Assembly (NCBI GenBank): GCA_963780635.1
Contig: CAWACW010000011.1
Location: forward strand, 248,001-312,000
From: DATEPR01 sp963780635
GTDB lineage: Bacteria; Actinomycetota; Actinomycetes; Mycobacteriales; Pseudonocardiaceae
Direction: 5' to 3'
Length of the DNA: 64,000 bases
This document shows, piece by piece, positions 58,566 to 64,000 of the stretch. The notes under the pieces were generated by a model that had not been told where the DNA came from, made no database searches, and saw nothing but the letters and a program-made list of their open reading frames with translations. The number at the start of each line of letters is the position of its first letter. The first letter of the stretch is position 1. Position numbers and translations under genes: made by a program.

Positions 58566-60167
58566 ATGTATGACGTGACTACGAAGTTGGAGACCGACCG
58601 GTCTGCCGGCCCGCGGCTGCCGTGGACCGTCGGCGCGGTGATCGGGATCATCGGTGTCGGCGTGGCCGTGGCGAGCGGCCAGCTGGTCGCCGGGTTCGTC
58701 GGCACGGATGCCTCGCCGTATCTGGCCGTGGGCGATGTCGTCGTCGACCACACGCCCGCGTGGCTCAAGGAATTCGCCGTCAGCAACTTCGGCACCAATG
58801 ACAAGCTGGTGCTGCTGTCCACGATGGGCGTCGTGCTGGTGGTGCTGGGCGCGCTGGCGGGCATGCTGTCCCGCCGCACCCCGACGGCAGGCACCGTGTT
58901 CGACGTGGTGCTCGGCATCGCCGCCGTCGCCGCGGTACTCGGCCGCAACGACCTCGGGCAGCTGGCCGTGCTCGCACCCGTGGTCAGTCTCGTCGCGGGC
59001 GCGCTGGTGTTCCGGCTGCTGCACCGGCTCGCGATGGACTGGGTCGTCGCCAGGGACCTCGAACAGACCACCCGGCGGCGGCCGACGTACGGCGGCACCT
59101 CGGGTGACAACCGGCGGAAGTTCCTGTTCGGCACGGTCGGCGCGGCCATCGGCGCGGCTGTCGTCGGCATCTTCGGCGAGTTCCTGACCTCGGCACATGA
59201 CGTCGAGGGGTCGCGGGCAGCGGTCGGCACCCTGGTCCCGACGAAACGCGCGCCGGTGCCCGCGGGTGCCGACTTCGCGCGTAACGGCACGCCCACGTTC
59301 ATCACCGACGCCGCCAGCTTCTACCGCGTGGACACCGCGCTGTCGGTGCCGCAGCTGCGCACCGAGGACTGGCACCTGCGCATCCACGGCATGGTCGACC
59401 GGGAGATCAACCTCGACTACGAGGACGTCCGCCGCCGCAAGCTGACCGAGCAGATCGTCACGCTGTGCTGCGTCTCCAACACCGTCGGCGGGCCCTACAT
59501 CTCCACCGGCCGGTTCGAGGGCGTGCTGCTCAAGGACCTGCTGGCCGAGGCGGGCGTCAAGCCGGGAGCCGACCAGCTGCTGTCCACCAGCATCGACGGC
59601 TACAGCGCGGGCACCCCGGTGGACACGCTGCTCGACGACCGGGGCGCGATGCTGGCCATCGGCCTCAACGGCCAGCCGCTGCCGGTCGAGCACGGCTTCC
59701 CGGCCCGGATGGTGGTGCCCGGCCTGTACGGCTACGTGTCCGCGACCAAGTGGGTGGTCGACATGGAGCTGACCACGTTCGCCAAGGCGCAGGGCTACTG
59801 GGTGCCGCGCGGCTACTCGCAGCAGGCGCCGGTGAAGACCGAGTCGCGGATCGACGTGCCCCGCTCGTTCGCCACGGTCGACGCCGGCTCCGTGACGATC
59901 GCCGGCATCGCGTGGGCGCAGACCAAGGGCATCGACAAGGTCGAGGTCCGGGTGGACAACGGGCCGTGGCAGGAGACCCAGCTGACCACCGAGGTGACCA
60001 AGAACGCGTGGCGCATGTGGCGGGTGTTCCTGCCGTTGCGGCCGGGCCAGCACACCGTCGAGGCCAGGGCGACGGACGACACCGGCTACACGCAGACGGC
60101 CCAGGTGGCCGATCCGATCCCCAACGGCGCCAGCGGCTACCCGACGGTGACCTTCACCGTGCGCTGA
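58566..60167 (+). CDS. Membrane-anchored molybdopterin oxidoreductase (sulfite-oxidase family)
   Basis: 533 residues. Four or so N-terminal helices (VGAVIGIIGVGVAVASGQLV, LLSTMGVVLVVLGALAGMLS and others), a twin-Arg-like NRRKFLFGTVG before a fifth helix, then the catalytic domain: WHLRIHGMVDREINLDYEDV, VTLCCVSNTVGGPYISTGRF with the Mo-ligand Cys near residue 301, and FPARMVVPGLYGYVSATKWV. A C-terminal Mo-co dimer domain (VRVDNGPWQETQL) ends it. Probably acts outside the membrane on sulfite or sulfoxide substrates. Confidence 0.9.
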   Translation: MYDVTTKLETDRSAGPRLPWTVGAVIGIIGVGVAVASGQLVAGFVGTDASPYLAVGDVVVDHTPAWLKEFAVSNFGTNDKLVLLSTMGVVLVVLGALAGMLSRRTPTAGTVFDVVLGIAAVAAVLGRNDLGQLAVLAPVVSLVAGALVFRLLHRLAMDWVVARDLEQTTRRRPTYGGTSGDNRRKFLFGTVGAAIGAAVVGIFGEFLTSAHDVEGSRAAVGTLVPTKRAPVPAGADFARNGTPTFITDAASFYRVDTALSVPQLRTEDWHLRIHGMVDREINLDYEDVRRRKLTEQIVTLCCVSNTVGGPYISTGRFEGVLLKDLLAEAGVKPGADQLLSTSIDGYSAGTPVDTLLDDRGAMLAIGLNGQPLPVEHGFPARMVVPGLYGYVSATKWVVDMELTTFAKAQGYWVPRGYSQQAPVKTESRIDVPRSFATVDAGSVTIAGIAWAQTKGIDKVEVRVDNGPWQETQLTTEVTKNAWRMWRVFLPLRPGQHTVEARATDDTGYTQTAQVADPIPNGASGYPTVTFTVR

Positions 60168-60186
60168 CCCTGGCCGACCGGCGACT

Positions 60187-60204
60187 TTGTGCCCGCGTTC
60201 ACAA
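60187..60204. promoter_or_regulatory. Rex operator (ROP site)
   Basis: TTGTGCCCGCGTTCACAA fits the Rex consensus TTGTGAANNNNTTCACAA closely: perfect TTGTG and CACAA arms, one side off. It lies about 160 bp before the rex start, so NADH-sensitive autoregulation of the rex-hem operon is expected. Confidence 0.85.
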
Positions 60205-60365
60205 ATGGCTACCGTGGTCAGGTCACGCCACCGGCCGGGCACTTCGGATTCGGCTGCACACAGCCTGGACTGCACATGGTCGACAGGTGTGTCGCGAGGG
60301 CGGCGGACGACGGTGACGGCCGGTGGGTGCCGGCGGCCCGGCCCTGGGGGCGGAGGAGATCCAGC

Positions 60366-61166
60366 GTGGCGGTGCAACGAGGCCGAGGGCGTGACGGTAC
60401 GCCCAACAGCCCGGCCGACGCTGTGACCGAGCCCATGCCCGCCGTGCGCGTCAACGGCAGCATCAACGGCGTCCGCGCCATCCCCGAGGCAGCGGTGGCC
60501 CGGCTCGCCGTCTACCTGCGCGTGCTGTCCGGCATGGCCGAGCAGGGCGTGGGCACGACCTCCAGCGAGGAGCTGTCGGTCGCCTCCGGCGTCAACTCAG
60601 CAAAGCTGCGTAAGGACCTTTCGTACGTGGGCTCGTACGGTACGAGGGGTGTCGGTTACGAGGTCGCGGTGCTCATCGAGGAGATCGAACGCATCCTCGG
60701 GCTCACCCGCAATCATTTCGTCGCGGTGGTCGGAATCGGTAATCTTGGTCACGCTCTGGCGAACTACGGCGGGTTCCCCAGCCGGGGGTTCCCGGTGGTC
60801 GCGCTGTTCGACGTGGACGAGGACCTGATGGGCGTGCCTGTAGGCGGAATCCCGGTCAACCACATCGACGAGATCGGTGAGATCTGCGCCTCCCGCGAGG
60901 TCTCGATCGGGGTCATCGCGACCCCTCCACCGGCCGCCCAGGCGGTCTGCGCTCGTTTGGTATCCGCGGGCGTTCGATGCATTCTGAACTTTGCCCCCGT
61001 CGTACTCCAGGTGCCGGACGATGTGGAGGTGCGGAAGGTGGACCTCGCGGTCGAGATGCAGATCCTCTCCTTCCACGTGGCACGCCGCGCCGACGAGGTG
61101 GCGGCAGGAGACGCGTTGACCGGTGCGGAGGTAGCAGGCATGGACGGGGTGGTGATCCCACGGTGA
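60366..61166 (+). CDS. rex: Redox-sensing transcriptional repressor
   Basis: 266 residues. An N-terminal winged helix (RLAVYLRVLSGMAEQGVGTT, SGVNSAKLRKDLSYVGSYGT) and a Rossmann NADH-binding domain (VAVVGIGNLGHALANYGGFP, VALFDVDEDLMG, SIGVIATPPPAAQAVCARLV). Rex senses the NADH/NAD+ ratio. GTG 60366 with GGAGGAGA is chosen; the frame is open further upstream without domain content. Overlaps hemA by four bases. Confidence 0.96.
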   Translation: MAVQRGRGRDGTPNSPADAVTEPMPAVRVNGSINGVRAIPEAAVARLAVYLRVLSGMAEQGVGTTSSEELSVASGVNSAKLRKDLSYVGSYGTRGVGYEVAVLIEEIERILGLTRNHFVAVVGIGNLGHALANYGGFPSRGFPVVALFDVDEDLMGVPVGGIPVNHIDEIGEICASREVSIGVIATPPPAAQAVCARLVSAGVRCILNFAPVVLQVPDDVEVRKVDLAVEMQILSFHVARRADEVAAGDALTGAEVAGMDGVVIPR

Positions 61167-62554
61167 ACGTGCTAGCCGTCGGCATGTCGCATCGCACCGC
61201 GGGGGTGCGGGAGCTGGAACAGGCCAGTGTGCCGCCCGCTGAACTGGACAAGGTACTCGACGAGATCCTGCACTGCCCGGACGTGACCGAGGCCGTGCTG
61301 CTGTCCACCTGCAACCGCGTCGAGGTCTACGCGGTCGTGGAGACGTTCCACGGCGGCCTGTCCGACCTGACCGGCGTCCTCGCCCGGCACGCCGGCGGCG
61401 ACGCGGTCGAGCTGGGCCGCACCCTGTACGTGCATTACTCCGCGGCCGCCGTCGAGCACCTGTTCTCCGTCGCCGCGGGCCTGGACTCGATGGTCGTCGG
61501 CGAGCCCCAGATCCTCGGTCAGCTGCGCGCCGCCTACACCGCGGCCGACGAAGCGGGCACGGTCGGCAGCGCGCTGCACGAGCTGGTCCAGCAGGCGCTG
61601 CGGGTCGGCAAGCGGGTGCACGCCGAGACCGACATCGACCACGTCGGCGCGTCCGTGGTGGGGGTCGCCCTCGCCGACGCGGCCACCGTGCTGGATGGGC
61701 TGACCGGCCGCCGGGCACTGGTCGTCGGAGCAGGATCGATGGGTGGCCTGGCCACTGCCACGCTGCGCCGCGCGGGCATCGGCGAGGTCGTGATCGCCAA
61801 TCGGACCCCTGCCAACGGCGCCCGGCTGGCCGCGTCGCTGGCCGAGGAGGGCGTGCCCAGCAGCGCCACCGGGCTGACCGGGCTGGCCGAGCGCATCGCC
61901 GCTGCCGATCTGGTGGTCGCCTGCACCGGAGCGACCGACGTAGTGCTGTCCACCGCGCTGGTACGGGCCGCCCTGGCCGGCCGCGACCCGGGCCGGCCGC
62001 TGGTGGTGTGCGATCTGGGGCTGCCCCGCGACGTCGAGTCCGATGTCGCCGGGCTGCCCGGCGTGACCGTGGTCGACCTGGAGACTCTCGGCCACCGGCT
62101 GGCGGGCACCCCCGCGGGCACGCACGCCGGGGCGGCGGGCGAGATCCTGGCCGAGGAAGTACGCGGCTACCTGGCCGCGCAGCGGTCCGCCGCGGTGACC
62201 CCGACGGTGACCGCGTTGCGCAAACAGGCCGCCGAAGTCGTGGACGCCGAGCTGCTGCGGCTGGACTCCCGCCTGCCCGACCTGGACGAGCCGGTGCGCC
62301 GCGAGCTGGCCAAGACCGTGCGCAGGGTGGTGGACAAGCTGCTGCACACGCCGACCGTGCGGGTCAAGCAGCTCGCGTCCGGCCCGAACGGCGCCAGCTA
62401 CGCCGACGCCCTGCGTGAACTGTTCGCTCTCGACCCGCAGGCAGCGGCGCTGCTGTCCGCTCCGCTCGGGGCAGTGGTCGATCCCACGGCAGTGGTCGAT
62501 CCCACGGCAGTGGGCGACTCCGATGACACACCCGAAGATGGTGACAACAGGTGA
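61163..62554 (+). CDS. hemA: Glutamyl-tRNA reductase
   Basis: 463 residues. VLLSTCNRVEVYAVVETFHG holds the catalytic Cys (residue 50); AVGMSHRTAGVRELEQASVP, GLDSMVVGEPQILGQLRAAY and ALVVGAGSMGGLATATLRRA (NADPH site) are typical, with a C-terminal dimerisation helix. It makes glutamate-1-semialdehyde, the first step of tetrapyrrole synthesis. The tail contains a perfect 18-bp tandem repeat encoding VVDPTA twice. GTG 61163 overlaps rex; hemC is coupled at the end. Confidence 0.97.
   Translation: MNVLAVGMSHRTAGVRELEQASVPPAELDKVLDEILHCPDVTEAVLLSTCNRVEVYAVVETFHGGLSDLTGVLARHAGGDAVELGRTLYVHYSAAAVEHLFSVAAGLDSMVVGEPQILGQLRAAYTAADEAGTVGSALHELVQQALRVGKRVHAETDIDHVGASVVGVALADAATVLDGLTGRRALVVGAGSMGGLATATLRRAGIGEVVIANRTPANGARLAASLAEEGVPSSATGLTGLAERIAAADLVVACTGATDVVLSTALVRAALAGRDPGRPLVVCDLGLPRDVESDVAGLPGVTVVDLETLGHRLAGTPAGTHAGAAGEILAEEVRGYLAAQRSAAVTPTVTALRKQAAEVVDAELLRLDSRLPDLDEPVRRELAKTVRRVVDKLLHTPTVRVKQLASGPNGASYADALRELFALDPQAAALLSAPLGAVVDPTAVVDPTAVGDSDDTPEDGDNR
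62468..62510 (+). repeat. 18-bp tandem repeat in the hemA tail
   Basis: The hexapeptide VVDPTA is encoded twice in a row by an identical 18-bp unit (GGTCGATCCCACGGCAGT in one phase), followed by a partial third copy. It is in frame and lies after the conserved domain. Confidence 0.85.
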
Positions 62555-63498
62555 AGAAGGCTTTGCGGATCGGCACCCGGGGCAGCGCGCTCGCACTCGC
62601 GCAGACCCAGCTGATCGCCGACGCACTGGAAGCGGCGGGGGCGGCGGTGGAAATCGTCACCGTGACCACCCCAGGCGACCGGTCGGCGGCGCCGATCCCC
62701 GACATCGGGGTCGGCGTGTTCACGTCGGCCCTGCGGGAGGCGCTGGCCGCCGACGAGATCGACGTGGCAGTCCACTCCTACAAGGACCTGCCGACCGAAC
62801 CGGACCGCAGGCTCACGCTGGCCGCCGTGCCGGTGCGTGAGGACCCGAGGGACGCGCTGATCGCGCGCGACGGCCTGACGCTGGGCGAACTGCCGCCCGG
62901 CTCGACCATCGGCACCGGCGCCCCGCGCCGGGTGACGCAACTGGCCGCGCTCGGCCTCGGCCTGACGATCGTGCCGATCCGCGGCAACGTGGACACCCGG
63001 CTGCGCAAGGTGCACGACGGTGAGCTGGACGCGGTGGTGGTCGCCAGGGCAGGGGTGGCCCGGCTGGGCAGGATCGCCGAGATCACCGAGACGCTCGACC
63101 CGATCCAGATGCTGCCCGCCCCCGCACAGGGCGCGCTCGCGCTGGAGTGCCGGGTGGACGACATGGACACCGAGCACCTGCTGCGCTCGACCCTGGACGA
63201 TTCCTCGACGAGGTCCGCGGTGACCGCGGAGCGGGCGATGCTCGCCGCGCTGGAAGCGGGCTGCAGTGCGCCCGTCGGTGCCCTCGCCGAAGTCGTCGAC
63301 GACCTGATCACCGACCCCGATGGTCGGGACCGGGTCGTCTCGATGCTGTCGCTGCGCGGTGTCGTTGCCGCTAATGACAACGACATGCTGCGCGCGTCGG
63401 CCATTTCCGATCTGACCAAAGCGGACGAGCTCGGCAGGCAGGTGGCGGCCGAGCTGCTCGATCTTCGGGCCGCGGTGATGTCCGGCCCGGAGGCATAG
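62551..63498 (+). CDS. hemC: Hydroxymethylbilane synthase (porphobilinogen deaminase)
   Basis: 315 residues. RIGTRGSALALAQTQLIADA, VAVHSYKDLPTEPDRRLTLA (catalytic Asp region), GTGAPRRVTQLAALG, RGNVDTRLRKVHDGELDAVV and LAALEAGCSAPVGALAEV with the dipyrromethane-carrying Cys near residue 238. GTG 62551 overlaps hemA (GTGA). Confidence 0.97.
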   Translation: MKKALRIGTRGSALALAQTQLIADALEAAGAAVEIVTVTTPGDRSAAPIPDIGVGVFTSALREALAADEIDVAVHSYKDLPTEPDRRLTLAAVPVREDPRDALIARDGLTLGELPPGSTIGTGAPRRVTQLAALGLGLTIVPIRGNVDTRLRKVHDGELDAVVVARAGVARLGRIAEITETLDPIQMLPAPAQGALALECRVDDMDTEHLLRSTLDDSSTRSAVTAERAMLAALEAGCSAPVGALAEVVDDLITDPDGRDRVVSMLSLRGVVAANDNDMLRASAISDLTKADELGRQVAAELLDLRAAVMSGPEA

Positions 63499-63501
63499 CT
63501 G

Positions 63502-64000
63502 ATGGAGAGTGTCCAGATGACCCGTGCACGAAAGGCCCCTGGGCGGATCGCTTTCGTGGGTTCCGGTCCCGGTGATACCGGGTTGCTGACCGTCCGGGCC
63601 AACGAGTTGCTCACCCGGGCCGAGCTCGTGGTGACCGACCCGGACGTGCCCTCGTCGGTGTTGGCCCTCGTCGGCCCCGCCGTGGAGCTGCGGCCCGCGG
63701 TCGGTGACCCGGCGGACGTAGCGAAGGATCTCGTCACCGAGGCGAAGGCGGGCCGCTCCGTGGTCCGGCTCGTCTCCGGTGACCCGCTGACCAGTGACGC
63801 GGTGGTACGCGAGGCGCAGGCCGTCGCGCGGACCAGCGTCGCGTTCGACGTGGTGCCCGGCGTGGCCGCCGGTACCGCGGTGCCCGCGTACGCGGGTGTC
63901 GCGCTCGGCGCGGTGCACACCGAGGTGGACGTGCGCGGTGACCTGGACTGGGCGGCCCTGGCCGCCTCGCCGGGCACGCTCGTGCTGCACGCCACCGGTG
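63502..64000 (+). CDS. hemD: Uroporphyrinogen-III methyltransferase/synthase fusion (N-terminal part only)
   Basis: Open to the window edge. RIAFVGSGPGDTGLLTVRAN is the SAM-binding P-loop of CobA/SUMT; VVRLVSGDPLTSDAVVREAQ and FDVVPGVAAGTAVPAYAGVA follow. After hemC, actinobacteria usually carry a CobA-HemD fusion named hemD (Rv0511), so the uroporphyrinogen-III synthase half is expected past 64000. Both ATG 63502 and 63517 have ribosome-binding sites. Confidence 0.88.
   Translation, partial: MESVQMTRARKAPGRIAFVGSGPGDTGLLTVRANELLTRAELVVTDPDVPSSVLALVGPAVELRPAVGDPADVAKDLVTEAKAGRSVVRLVSGDPLTSDAVVREAQAVARTSVAFDVVPGVAAGTAVPAYAGVALGAVHTEVDVRGDLDWAALAASPGTLVLHATG

Noticed and set aside
60189..60365. 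59-codon N-terminal extension of rex
   Set aside because: It starts inside the Rex operator and has no similarity to Rex proteins; GTG 60366 has the ribosome-binding site.

Overview
The window is high-GC DNA with GTG starts, short intergenic gaps and many four-base start/stop overlaps, which fits an actinomycete. A mycothiol gene (mshA), an HbhA-like coiled-coil protein, SenX3-RegX3, a Rex-hemA-hemC-hemD block and a BldN/RsbN-like sigma/anti-sigma pair narrow this to the order holding Mycobacterium, Pseudonocardiaceae and relatives. A pseudonocardial genome is my best guess, inferred from gene content only. Layout: 1-8 kb has a MocR-type regulator facing a YczE-like membrane protein, a PP2C-like phosphatase, an indel-riddled nitrilase/amino-acid-permease pair, a small methyltransferase, a NarL-type two-component system and a GNAT acetyltransferase. 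From 8.28 to 15.65 kb lies a segment bounded by a direct repeat of the 3' half of tRNA-Phe. It looks like an eroded tRNA-integrated island and holds an MHS transporter, an HTH regulator, a three-repeat beta-trefoil-like protein, a DUF262 remnant, a FUSC-type transporter and an orphan small protein. The tRNA-Glu/Asp/Phe operon follows, then a CsoR-boxed copZ, cspA, an L,D-transpeptidase with a CRP-like site, a CGNR regulator, a VOC protein and a PadR-controlled ABC exporter operon. That operon contains tandemly duplicated, start/stop-coupled small ORFs. From about 26 kb to the right edge the gene order largely follows the mycobacterial block I know as Rv0474-Rv0511: XRE regulator, hbhA, DUF2516, DUF2505/murB, SDR, mshA, YbjN, gpm1, senX3-regX3, ppx, a Pro/Gln-rich membrane protein, sugar-phosphate isomerase, thioesterase, proC, an excisionase-like HTH, a 33-residue ribosomal protein, an epimerase, an acyltransferase, serB1, glutaredoxin, hemA, hemC and hemD. 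The bldN-rsbN and rex insertions resemble the Streptomyces hem region. How the genes work together: the right half is a housekeeping block for cell wall (murB, L,D-transpeptidase), thiol redox (mshA, glutaredoxin), proline metabolism (putB, proC), phosphate response (senX3-regX3, ppx) and redox-regulated tetrapyrrole synthesis (rex, hemA, hemC, hemD). The left half is accessory and shows decay, duplication and possible transfer. The strongest points for a second look are the tRNA-Phe-bounded segment, the self-duplicating coupled ORFs in the PadR/ABC operon, the partial duplication of the 3' end of gpm1 followed by a degenerate 17-bp repeat array, and the cluster of single-base indels at 2.5-4.6 kb. 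No CRISPR array, complete transposase or integrase was seen.
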